A DNA stretch of 64,000 bases. It comes from Streptococcus plurextorum DSM 22810 (lineage in GTDB: Bacteria > Bacillota > Bacilli > Lactobacillales > Streptococcaceae). The position numbers were made by a program, and so were the translations under genes. The notes under the pieces were generated by a model. It was not told the DNA's origin. It saw nothing but the letters and a program-made list of their open reading frames with translations, and did no database searches. The stretch covers positions 62,001 to 126,000 of the forward strand of contig NZ_AUIO01000004.1 of the NCBI RefSeq assembly GCF_000423745.1, in the 5' to 3' direction. Of this stretch, positions 34,892 through 42,350 are shown piece by piece. Position 1 is the stretch's first letter, and each line of letters begins with the position of its first letter.

Positions 34892-35579
34892 ACGCCTATC
34901 AGCCTTACTTTGGAGTCGCAAGGAGATTCTTCTTGCCAATAAACAATCTGCACTTATGCTGTTTATGCCAGTTATCATCATTGCTCTCTATAGCTTCATG
35001 TTTAAAGATATGATGGGTGCATCTGAGATGATTTTTAGTTTGGTATTACCCATGATTCCAATTATGATTGGCTATATCTTGCCGACCTTAGTTTCTGAAG
35101 AAGCTGAAAAACATAATCAGCAAACTTTAATCCTATCAGGTGTTAAGGTTTGGGAGTATATCACTTCTAGTCTTATCATACCTCTTAGCCTTATCTCCAT
35201 TTACCTACTCGCTCTGCCATTTGCCTTAGGAATTAGTATCCGTAATTGGCCTGCTTATTTGGGCGTCAATATTGTGACAGGCCTTGTCCTTGTCCTTCTT
35301 TATATGGCTGTAGCGCTAGCTTGTGATACGCAAGCCAAGGCTTCCATCGTCGCTATGCCTATCATGATGATGGGGATGCTACTTCCTATGATGTCAAGGA
35401 CTAGTGAAGGCATGGCAAAACTGACTAGCTACAGCTTCATGGGTGCTTACAGTGCTTGGGACAAGACTGGTTCAGATTACCAATTGACTGACAAGAGTTT
35501 TTTAGTCTTACTGCTTTGGTTGGTGCTTGCTGCGGTTACGACCTTGTATGTGACCAAGAAAAAACAGGTCAAAAATTGA
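34884..35579 (+). CDS. ABC-2 type transporter permease
   Basis: 231 residues, six membrane helices (from about residue 25 to 225), the simple ABC-2 topology without large loops. The start overlaps the ATPase gene by 8 nt. Likely exports a peptide or drug; alternative roles include lantibiotic self-immunity. Substrate not visible, and no precursor-peptide gene was found nearby. Confidence 0.8.
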   Translation: MFRRLSALLWSRKEILLANKQSALMLFMPVIIIALYSFMFKDMMGASEMIFSLVLPMIPIMIGYILPTLVSEEAEKHNQQTLILSGVKVWEYITSSLIIPLSLISIYLLALPFALGISIRNWPAYLGVNIVTGLVLVLLYMAVALACDTQAKASIVAMPIMMMGMLLPMMSRTSEGMAKLTSYSFMGAYSAWDKTGSDYQLTDKSFLVLLLWLVLAAVTTLYVTKKKQVKN

Positions 35580-35625
35580 TTGACCGATTTTTAGGATAAT
35601 CGAAAAATAAAATAGGGAGAGAATT

Positions 35626-36300
35626 GTGAACAACACATTTTTTAGAACATCAGTATTTGGTCTCTTGGCAATAGGATTCTACTATGCCAGTCAATATGTA
35701 CAACTACCAGCCCTCCTCTTTTTGAAGGAAAATCAAGGGGCTTCTTTGACCTTGGCTCAAACCAGTATCAGCATAGGGATTTATCTTCTGCTGATAGTGA
35801 CAGCACTGGCGTTAGCCATTTACTGGAAATTTGTCAACATCAAGGAAAAGTTGAGTTTTAAAATGTTGGCCTTGACCTTATCGGTTGGAGAGATAGCTAC
35901 CTATATGGTTGGATTTATAGGTGCCTTGATTTCCTTTGCTTTGGGAGATGAGCTGATCTCTAGTAATCAGCAAGCCATTAATGAGTTGGTCTCTCTGTTA
36001 CCAATAGCCCTTCTCTTTACCATGACTGTCATTGGAGCACCAGTTATCGAGGAAGTCATCTTTCGTGGTTTTCTTCCGGCTATTTTTTCAGAAAAATGGC
36101 GCTGGATAGGTTATGTCATCGGGGCAATTTTGTTTGGTTTGGCACACCATCCTAACACTGTAGGAGCAGCTGTCCAGTATATTGGCATGGGGGCGGTATT
36201 CTCTCTGGTGGCTTATTTTGGCAAACGTTTGGAATATAGTATCTTCCTACACATGCTCCACAATGGCATTGCATTTTTTGTGATGATGTCTCAAAGATAA
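35626..36300 (+). CDS. CPBP family intramembrane metalloprotease
   Basis: 224 residues from a GTG with AGGGAGAG upstream. About seven membrane helices. The catalytic motifs of the CPBP (CAAX/Abi) family are intact: EEVIFRGFLPAIF (EExxxR, about residue 145), AHHPN (about residue 183), and HMLHNGI (HxxxN, about residue 209). In streptococci and lactobacilli such proteins are often bacteriocin immunity or maturation factors. The neighbouring exporter suggests a shared role. A terminator follows. Confidence 0.82.
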   Translation: MNNTFFRTSVFGLLAIGFYYASQYVQLPALLFLKENQGASLTLAQTSISIGIYLLLIVTALALAIYWKFVNIKEKLSFKMLALTLSVGEIATYMVGFIGALISFALGDELISSNQQAINELVSLLPIALLFTMTVIGAPVIEEVIFRGFLPAIFSEKWRWIGYVIGAILFGLAHHPNTVGAAVQYIGMGAVFSLVAYFGKRLEYSIFLHMLHNGIAFFVMMSQR

Positions 36301-36360
36301 AACGTTAATGTCTTTTTTAGGGAAAGTGAAAAGATTTTCTAGAGCTACCCTTTGATAACA

Positions 36361-36398
36361 AAAAGGAATCTCCTTATGGTAGGGGATTCCTCTTTTTT
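36361..36398 (+). terminator. Terminator after the CPBP gene
   Basis: AAGGAATCTCC pairs with GGGGATTCCT around TTATGGTA, followed by CTTTTTT. Confidence 0.8.
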
Positions 36399-36425
36399 GT
36401 ACATAGAATCTGAGATTGTGCTATT

Positions 36426-37196
36426 TTAAAGCGTTTTAGCTTTCTCAATGGTTTTGTCAATGGCAGAGCAGAGGGCTGGGGTCAGTCCTTCTTTTTCAAG
36501 CTCCATAAGGCCAGCAATGGTGGTGCCCCCAGGACTACAAATTTTATCAATCAAATCACTTGGACTGTCTTTGCTGGTAAGAAGGTTTTGAGCGGTAGCT
36601 TGGACAGTTTGATTGATAATGGCTAAAGCTAGGTTTTTAGGCATGCCGTTTTTGACACCAGCTTTAGCTAAAGCTTCGATAAACAGAGCGATGTAAGCAG
36701 GGCTAGAACCTGCCAGTGCTGTAAAGGTATCAAAATCTTTTTCCGCAATCTCAAAAGTCGACCCCAAACTTTCACAGATAGCCTTACAGTTTTTAGCCAA
36801 ATCAGGGGAAACATTAGCGTTAAAGGTAATAGCTGTTGTGCTGGATAGTATTTGAGCGTTGATATTAGGCATGATACGGATGAGTGGCAAGTCTCTACCA
36901 ACTAAATGGGCTAAGCGTTCCAAAGTGATGCCTGCTGCCATAGATAGAACTGGCTGTTTGAAAGTCAATTCCGACAGGACTGTCTCAAAAAGTTGGGGTT
37001 TGATACCTAGGATGATAAGGTCAACAGTCTCAATTAATTCTTGATGAGAAGTTGCATAATGGAGATTGAGTTGATCCGCAATTTCCTTGGTTCGTGTTAG
37101 GGAAGAGCCTGAAATGAAGAGTTTGTGCTCTGTTTTTTTTAGCCCGGTAATAATAGCAGAAGCCATTTTTCCGACACCGATGAATCCAATTTTCAT
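36426..37196 (-). CDS. proC: Pyrroline-5-carboxylate reductase
   Basis: 256 residues from MKIGFIGVGKMASAIITGL, the NAD(P)-binding motif at the very start. The family C-terminal motif with TFTALAGSSPAYIALFIEAL and SPGGTTIAGLMELE is present. It reduces pyrroline-5-carboxylate to proline. No convincing ribosome site precedes the ATG. Two hairpins lie between it and pepA upstream. Confidence 0.92.
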   Translation of the reverse strand: MKIGFIGVGKMASAIITGLKKTEHKLFISGSSLTRTKEIADQLNLHYATSHQELIETVDLIILGIKPQLFETVLSELTFKQPVLSMAAGITLERLAHLVGRDLPLIRIMPNINAQILSSTTAITFNANVSPDLAKNCKAICESLGSTFEIAEKDFDTFTALAGSSPAYIALFIEALAKAGVKNGMPKNLALAIINQTVQATAQNLLTSKDSPSDLIDKICSPGGTTIAGLMELEKEGLTPALCSAIDKTIEKAKTL

Positions 37197-37202
37197 AGTT
37201 GA

Positions 37203-37262
37203 AGTACAAAGGGACTTCTGAAATCTCGTCCCATGTTCGGTTGAGAGTGACAAACCGAACCT
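37203..37262 (-). promoter_or_regulatory. Tandem hairpins between pepA and proC
   Basis: On the minus strand GTTCGGTT-(10 nt)-AACCGAAC and then GGGAC-(11 nt)-GTCCC. Neither has a T run, so they are not simple terminators. They may stabilise or process the pepA-proC mRNA, or hide proC's initiation region. Confidence 0.4.
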
Positions 37263-37275
37263 TCCTTTCTAAAAT

Positions 37276-38340
37276 TTAATATCCTTTAATGGTATCGACC
37301 GTCGAGCGATCTAAGCGCTTGATGATAGCTTGTAGGAAGGCTTGTGCCTCAAGGAAATCATCCATAGCATATAGGGTTTGATGACTGTGGATATAGCGGG
37401 CGCAGACTCCAATTGTGGTTGATGGAACACCACCATTTTTCAGGTGAGCAGCTCCAGCATCTGTCCCCCCTTTGCCACAGTAATACTGAAATTTGACTCC
37501 AGCTTCTTCAGCGGTTGTCAAAAGAAAATCTTTCATGTCTTTTAACATGACATGGCCTGGATCATAGAAGCGTAGTAGGGTACCCTCTCCGATTTTTCCT
37601 TGATCGCCATAGACATCACCAGCAGGTGAGCAATCTACCGCGAAGAAGAGTTCTGGATCAAACTTAGTGGTTGAGACATGTGCTCCGCGTAGCCCAACTT
37701 CTTCTTGGACATTAGCCCCCGCGATGAGCGTATTCTTAAGTGGGGTATTTTTGAGGTTTTCAAGAAGTTCGGTAACCATGAGGATACCGTAACGGTTATC
37801 CCAAGCTTTTGAAATCACATTTTTACCGTTAGCGGTTAAGATAGTTTCTGCTTCTGGAACGATAATATCGCCAGGCCTCACCCCAAAATTTTCTGCTTCA
37901 GCTTTATCCGAAAAGCCAGCATCGAAAATGATGTCAGAGACTTTTGGGATATTAGCTCCGCTATTGCCACGCATAAGATGTGGAGGCACAGAACCAGAAA
38001 TGGCAGGGAGTTTAGCCCCACTTTGAGTGTGGAGGGTAAAGCGTTGGGCAGAGACAACAAGCGGGCTCCAACCTCCAATCTCAACGACTCGGAAAGTCCC
38101 GTCTGCCTTAATATCTGAAATCATAAAGCCAACTTCATCCATGTGAGCGGCTACCATAATGCGAGGGGCATTTTCTGTGGTAGAGTCCTTGATACCAAAA
38201 ATTCCCCCCAGACCATCTGTTTCTATACGGTCAACTAGAGGACTTATTTTTTGGCGTAAGTGGTTGCGGACATCATGCTCAAAACCAGCGATGCCATGTA
38301 GCTCAGTTACTTCTTTAATTTTTGTGAATAAATCTGTCAT
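37276..38340 (-). CDS. pepA: Glutamyl aminopeptidase (M42 family)
   Basis: 354 residues from MTDLFTKIKEVTEL with GGGAGGCC upstream. Metal-binding and catalytic motifs of the M42 family are intact: VAAHMDEVGFMI (about residue 62), SKAWDNRYG (about residue 177), ANVQEEVGLRG (about residue 207), VDCSPAGD and GGTDAGAAHL (about residue 312). It forms tetrahedral dodecamers and releases N-terminal Glu/Asp from peptides. Divergent from the DUF4651 gene. Confidence 0.92.
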   Translation of the reverse strand: MTDLFTKIKEVTELHGIAGFEHDVRNHLRQKISPLVDRIETDGLGGIFGIKDSTTENAPRIMVAAHMDEVGFMISDIKADGTFRVVEIGGWSPLVVSAQRFTLHTQSGAKLPAISGSVPPHLMRGNSGANIPKVSDIIFDAGFSDKAEAENFGVRPGDIIVPEAETILTANGKNVISKAWDNRYGILMVTELLENLKNTPLKNTLIAGANVQEEVGLRGAHVSTTKFDPELFFAVDCSPAGDVYGDQGKIGEGTLLRFYDPGHVMLKDMKDFLLTTAEEAGVKFQYYCGKGGTDAGAAHLKNGGVPSTTIGVCARYIHSHQTLYAMDDFLEAQAFLQAIIKRLDRSTVDTIKGY

Positions 38341-38446
38341 AGGGCCTCCCAAAGATGAATCTTATTGCTTTCTATTCTATCACTAAGTGTTTCTTTTGTC
38401 AGTTTTTATCAGACATGGATTTCTGTGGGACAAATTCCTATCTTTT

Positions 38447-38455
38447 TGTTAAAAT
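38447..38455 (+). promoter_or_regulatory. Extended -10 of the DUF4651 gene, predicting a leaderless mRNA
   Basis: TGTTAAAAT with TAAAAT at 38450-38455. The ATG is at 38462, six bases later, so the start of transcription falls on or next to the A of the start codon. Confidence 0.5.
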
Positions 38456-38461
38456 AGACTT

Positions 38462-38755
38462 ATGAAACAAAAAAAGTGGGCCTTCCTAGCGGGTCTATTG
38501 GGGCTAGGTGGTTTGGCAGCAGCAGGTGTTGTTGCCCACCAGAAGCAACAAGAAAAGGAACGTCAGCAACTTCTATCTGAAGTTAGGGATTTTTTTGCCC
38601 CTTTCGGAGCTATTTCAGTGGTTTACGTCAATGATTTTGAGACGGTTGGCCGATTGGTAACTGGTGGCGTTGTCTTTGAAGATGGTGTGACTTATTATTT
38701 TAGTTACGACAAAGGAGAGATTAATTATCGCCTAGAAGAGGAGCTCAATCAGTGA
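38462..38755 (+). CDS. DUF4651 family membrane-anchored protein
   Basis: 97 residues. An N-terminal helix (about residues 8-26, WAFLAGLLGLGGLAAAGVV) anchors a soluble domain with strands like ISVVYVNDF and VTYYFSY. This is DUF4651, a streptococcal protein that lies beside pepA, thioredoxin and ytpR. No ribosome site is visible because the promoter is so close. Function unknown. Confidence 0.8.
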   Translation: MKQKKWAFLAGLLGLGGLAAAGVVAHQKQQEKERQQLLSEVRDFFAPFGAISVVYVNDFETVGRLVTGGVVFEDGVTYYFSYDKGEINYRLEEELNQ

Positions 38756-39069
38756 TTTATCCAAAACATATGGAAGAATTGGCGGTCTTGGTAGAAAGCT
38801 CAGAAAAGGTCGTCTTCTTTTTCACGGCGGATTGGTGCCCGGATTGTCAATTTATCTATCCCTTTATGCCTGAAATTGAGGGGACTTTTCCAAGTATGAC
38901 CTTTGTTCGTATTGACCGTGATGTTTTTATTGAATTGGCACAACTTTGGAATATTTTGGGGATTCCTAGTTTTGTCGTGACTCAAAATGGCAAAGAGCTG
39001 GGTCGTTTGGTCAATAAGCTACGCAAAAGCAAGGAAGAAATTGTAGCTTTTCTAAAGAGTGTAGAGTAA
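38752..39069 (+). CDS. Thioredoxin-like protein
   Basis: 105 residues from a GTG that overlaps the upstream TGA (GTGA). The fold is thioredoxin: FFTADWCPDCQFIYPF at about residues 22-37 has a redox WCPDC active site, and the cis-proline follows in ILGIPSFVV. No signal peptide, so cytosolic. The WCPDC motif differs from classical WCGPC, so redox partner and potential may differ from TrxA. Conserved streptococcal neighbour of ytpR. Confidence 0.85.
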   Translation: MIYPKHMEELAVLVESSEKVVFFFTADWCPDCQFIYPFMPEIEGTFPSMTFVRIDRDVFIELAQLWNILGIPSFVVTQNGKELGRLVNKLRKSKEEIVAFLKSVE

Positions 39070-39153
39070 ATGACAGGCGACAATGCCCAATCCCACTATG
39101 GATGTGACAGCTACCAAAGCCTGATTTTTAGCAGAAGAAAACTTTTCTGCCAT
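39052..39153 (-). CDS. Possible 33-residue membrane peptide or gene remnant
   Basis: Minus-strand ATG at 39153 opens MAEKFSSAKNQALVAVTSIV... with one hydrophobic helix and ends at TAG 39052-39054 inside the thioredoxin gene. The frame is open a further 11 codons upstream (SYLRTAQSLS...) without a better start. There is no good ribosome site. It is the only candidate in the 273-bp gap before ytpR. Confidence 0.3.
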   Translation of the reverse strand: MAEKFSSAKNQALVAVTSIVGLGIVACHLLYTL

Positions 39154-39342
39154 TGATAAGCTTTGCGCTGTTCTTAAGTAGCTTTATCAGATTGCAGGTG
39201 GCATCTGGATGAAGCAAGAGACCTTTTTCATGACAAATCTGTCAAAGGTCTTCTGAGACTTTAGAGAAGGATAGAAAGTGGCCTGGCAAGTGTGCCTTTG
39301 TCTAATAATAAAGTGATAACAAGAAAAGAAATAGAAAGTAAT

Positions 39343-39972
39343 ATGATGATTTTTGCATATAATAAAGAACAAGTCGGAGATGTCCTTATGGTCATTCTTC
39401 AAGATACTTCGGACGTTAAACGTTCGGTCGAGCGAAAAGGGAAGGTTGCGCGTGTTTTTGAGCAAGCGACAGGAAAAACGTTAGCTTGGAATATTTTTGA
39501 AGCATCTAGTCTTATCCCTATCGAAGGTAAGGGACAGGTGTTCTTGACCGAAGATCAAGTTGCAGTGCTTAATCAGGTTTTTGTTCAGGAAGGGTTTGAA
39601 GCGGTTCTTGAAGCAGATACAGCTCCTAAATTTGTGGTTGGGCAAATTGTTGAGATGGTTGCTCATCCAGATAGTGATCATCTGAATATCTGCCAGGTAC
39701 AGATTTCTGCTGATAAGATAATTCAGATTGTTGCAGGAGCTCCAAATGCTGTTGTCGGTTTGAAAACCATTGTAGCCTTACCGGGGGCAATGATGCCTAA
39801 TGGAAGCTTAATTTTCCCAGGGAAGTTACGTGGCGAAGAGAGCTACGGCATGATGTGTAGCCCAAGAGAGTTGGATTTGCCAAATGCTCCTCAAGTTCGT
39901 GGCATTATCGAGTTGGATGAGAAAGCTCAGGTAGGTGAAGCTTTGGACATCGCGAAACACTGGAAGGCGTAA
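39343..39972 (+). CDS. ytpR: YtpR-like tRNA-binding-domain protein
   Basis: 209 residues starting MMIFAYNKEQVGDVLMVIL. The N-terminal half is a DUF4479-type domain and the C-terminal half an EMAP/Pheβ-type OB fold: VGQIVEMVAHPDSDHLNICQVQ (about residues 101-122), then IVAGAPNAVVG and GEESYGMMCSPRELDL. It probably binds tRNA or structured RNA; the exact role is unknown. The ribosome site is weak. Earlier in-frame ATG at 39292 has none. Confidence 0.8.
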   Translation: MMIFAYNKEQVGDVLMVILQDTSDVKRSVERKGKVARVFEQATGKTLAWNIFEASSLIPIEGKGQVFLTEDQVAVLNQVFVQEGFEAVLEADTAPKFVVGQIVEMVAHPDSDHLNICQVQISADKIIQIVAGAPNAVVGLKTIVALPGAMMPNGSLIFPGKLRGEESYGMMCSPRELDLPNAPQVRGIIELDEKAQVGEALDIAKHWKA

Positions 39973-39985
39973 TGGATAGATGGAG

Positions 39986-40017
39986 AAGCCAAATCCCTAG
40001 TGGTATTGGCTTTTTTT
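39986..40017 (+). terminator. Terminator after ytpR
   Basis: AAGCCAA pairs with TTGGCTT around a 13-nt loop, then TTTTT. Confidence 0.75.
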
Positions 40018-40065
40018 CCTTTTGTGGTATAATGTATAGGAAAATGTATTAGATGGGATTGTCGT

Positions 40066-40422
40066 GTGAAAAAAAGCTATCGTCTAAAGCGAGAAAAAGA
40101 TTTTAAGCAAATTTTTGGCAAGGGGACTAGCGTCGCTAATCGAAAATTTGTGGTCTATAGTCTTTCCAAAGAACAGTACCATTTTCGAGTAGGGCTTTCA
40201 GTCAGTAAAAAATTAGGGAACGCAGTCGTCCGAAATCACATTAAACGTAGGCTACGTCATTTGGTTCAAGAATTATCTCCTCATCTTGAATCCATGGATT
40301 TTGTGATTATCGCCCGTAAGGGCGTTGAACTGCTGACCTATCAGGAAATGAGGCGACATTTGATTCACGTCCTGAAGCTGGGACATCTTTATAGGGAAGG
40401 AAATCAAGGTGAAGAACATTAA
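40066..40422 (+). CDS. rnpA: Ribonuclease P protein component
   Basis: 118 residues from a [17 protein letters not shown] at the start and the signature [18 protein letters not shown] (about residues 52-69) identify RnpA, the protein cofactor of the RNA enzyme that matures tRNA 5' ends. The promoter GTGGTATAAT is about 35 bases upstream. It overlaps yidC by 14 nt. Confidence 0.93.
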   Translation: MKKSYRLKREKDFKQIFGKGTSVANRKFVVYSLSKEQYHFRVGLSVSKKLGNAVVRNHIKRRLRHLVQELSPHLESMDFVIIARKGVELLTYQEMRRHLIHVLKLGHLYREGNQGEEH

Positions 40423-41230
40423 ATTATTGGGAATAGGTCTCTTAGGGCTTATGGTTTTATCAGGTTGTGCGAGTAGTGGTCAGAGTTTAGCGCCAATCAC
40501 TGCTGAGAGTACAGGGCTTTGGGCTCAGTTTGTTTATTTCTTTGCGCAAGCTATTTCGGCTTTGTCCTTTGGTAGTATCGGTATTGGGATTATCTTATTT
40601 ACCGTCATTATTCGTACGGTACTTTTACCTCTTTACAATATGCAAATCAAGTCCAGCCGTAAGATGCAGGATATCCAGCCTAAAGTGCGTGAGTTGCAAA
40701 GACAATTTCCAGGTAAGGATAGAGATAGTCGCTTGGCCTTTGCCGAAGCTCAGAGTGCTTTATTTAAGGAAGAGGGAGTCAGTCCCTATGCTAGTCTGTG
40801 GCCACTTCTGATTCAATTACCTGTCATGCTTGCGCTTTATCAGGCAACGACTCGTGTTGAATTTCTTAAAACAGGTTCTTTCTTATGGTTTAAATTGGCA
40901 GAGCCAGATCCATACTATATTTTACCGGTTTTAGCAGCACTGTTTACTTTCTTGTCGACTTGGTTGACCAACAAAGGGGCGCGTGAGAAAAATATGGCTC
41001 TAACCATTTTATCTGCAGTAGCTCCGGTTATGATTTTGATTGTTGGCCTTAATTTTGCTAGTGGGGTCTCTCTATACTGGACCGTATCAAATGCCTATCA
41101 AGTCGTACAAACCTTGATTTTCAATAATCCATTTAAACTCATTGCAGAGCGTGAGCAATTGGCGCAAGCCGAAAAAGAAAAAGAAGCGAAAATTCGTCGT
41201 GCTAAAAAGAAAGCGCAAAAGCGCAAGTAA
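40409..41230 (+). CDS. yidC: Membrane protein insertase YidC (lipoprotein form)
   Basis: 273 residues from a GTG overlapping rnpA by 14 nt. Signal sequence with lipobox VLSGC (Cys19 lipidated), five membrane helices, and a highly basic C-terminal tail ([13 protein letters not shown]) that contacts ribosomes. This is the YidC1/SpoIIIJ layout. It inserts membrane proteins alone or with SecYEG and SRP. The gene order rnpA-yidC-khpB is conserved. Confidence 0.93.
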   Translation: MKNIKLLGIGLLGLMVLSGCASSGQSLAPITAESTGLWAQFVYFFAQAISALSFGSIGIGIILFTVIIRTVLLPLYNMQIKSSRKMQDIQPKVRELQRQFPGKDRDSRLAFAEAQSALFKEEGVSPYASLWPLLIQLPVMLALYQATTRVEFLKTGSFLWFKLAEPDPYYILPVLAALFTFLSTWLTNKGAREKNMALTILSAVAPVMILIVGLNFASGVSLYWTVSNAYQVVQTLIFNNPFKLIAEREQLAQAEKEKEAKIRRAKKKAQKRK

Positions 41231-41241
41231 GGAGAAATAAC

Positions 41242-42246
41242 ATGGTTATTTTTACAGGAAAAACAGTTGAAGAAGCAATTGAAGCAGGTCTACGCGAGCT
41301 TAACTTGCCACGTATGAAAGCCCACATTCGTGTTGTTGCACGTGAGAAAAAGGGATTCTTAGGATTTGGTAAGAAGCCTGCTCAAGTGGATATTGAGAAT
41401 ATCGATGAGAAGACCGCGCATAAGGCAGATCAAAAAGCTGTAAAAGGTGTTCCAGATGAGATCAATCAAAAAAATGCGCCTGTGACCTCTAGTCTTGAGG
41501 ACACCATCGAATTGAGCAAGGTGACGAGCTTAATTAAAGAGATGGAAGCGCGTGGGGAATTGGAAGTTGATCAAGAGGTCAAGGAACAATTTTTAGTCAA
41601 TAAAAAATCACCACAGACAATCTTAGAAGAGACTGGTCACTTTGAAGTGTTAAAAGAGCTTCAGGTAACCGAGGAAGCTTCCCAAAAGGTTGAAGAAGCA
41701 CCAGAGGAAAAACAAGCTGACAAGGACGATTTCCAGGCTTTTGTTGACAGTGAATTTAGCCAGGAAAAACCTGCTGAGGCGCCAACTGCCGATATCGAAG
41801 AGGCGGCACAGGCTGTTAAATCTTATGTCGAGACGATTATCTACGAAATGGATGTTGAAGCGAGTTTTGAAATCCATACCAATCGTCGTGACATCACGAT
41901 TCAAATTGAAACACCAGATGCAGGTCGTGTGATTGGTTATCATGGTAAGGTCTTGAAGTCATTGCAACTGTTGGCGCAAAACTTTCTACATGACCATTAT
42001 TCTCGCTACTTTTCAGTGTCACTAAATGTTCATGATTACCTCGAACATCGTACTGGTGTTGTTATTGACTTCACTAAGAAAATGGCTAAGCGCGTGCTCG
42101 AAACAGGTCAGGACTATGTTATGGACCCTATGAGTAATAGCGAGCGTAAGATAGTTCATAAGACGGTTAGTAAGATAGCAGGTGTAGAGAGTTATTCAGA
42201 GGGAGATGACCCTAACCGCTACGTTGTGATTAGCAGAGTTGATTAA
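41242..42246 (+). CDS. khpB: RNA-binding protein KhpB (Jag/EloR)
   Basis: 334 residues. Jag N-terminal domain (VIFTGKTVEEAIEAGL, residues 2-50), a long acidic linker, then KH (GRVIGYHGKVLKSLQLLAQ, about residues 229-247) and R3H (SERKIVHKTVSKIAG, about residues 297-311) domains. In pneumococcus KhpB pairs with KhpA and controls cell elongation; KhpA is not in this window. Starts 11 nt after yidC with AAGGAGA. Confidence 0.92.
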   Translation: MVIFTGKTVEEAIEAGLRELNLPRMKAHIRVVAREKKGFLGFGKKPAQVDIENIDEKTAHKADQKAVKGVPDEINQKNAPVTSSLEDTIELSKVTSLIKEMEARGELEVDQEVKEQFLVNKKSPQTILEETGHFEVLKELQVTEEASQKVEEAPEEKQADKDDFQAFVDSEFSQEKPAEAPTADIEEAAQAVKSYVETIIYEMDVEASFEIHTNRRDITIQIETPDAGRVIGYHGKVLKSLQLLAQNFLHDHYSRYFSVSLNVHDYLEHRTGVVIDFTKKMAKRVLETGQDYVMDPMSNSERKIVHKTVSKIAGVESYSEGDDPNRYVVISRVD

Positions 42247-42272
42247 AAAAGCTAGAAAGTTCTAGCTTTTTT
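42245..42272 (+). terminator. Terminator after khpB
   Basis: AAAAAAGCTAGA-AAGT-TCTAGCTTTTTT, a 12-bp perfect stem overlapping the khpB stop codon. Confidence 0.85.
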
Positions 42273-42335
42273 CTACGTCTCTAGTAGGATTTCTCGATCT
42301 TTGTAGGACGAAAATGAGCAGCTTTTTAGGGTCTA

Positions 42336-42344
42336 TGTTATAAT
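42336..42344 (+). promoter_or_regulatory. Extended -10 of pbp2a, predicting a leaderless mRNA
   Basis: TGTTATAAT with TATAAT at 42339-42344; the ATG is at 42351, six bases downstream, where transcription should begin. Confidence 0.6.
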
Positions 42345-42350
42345 ATTGCT

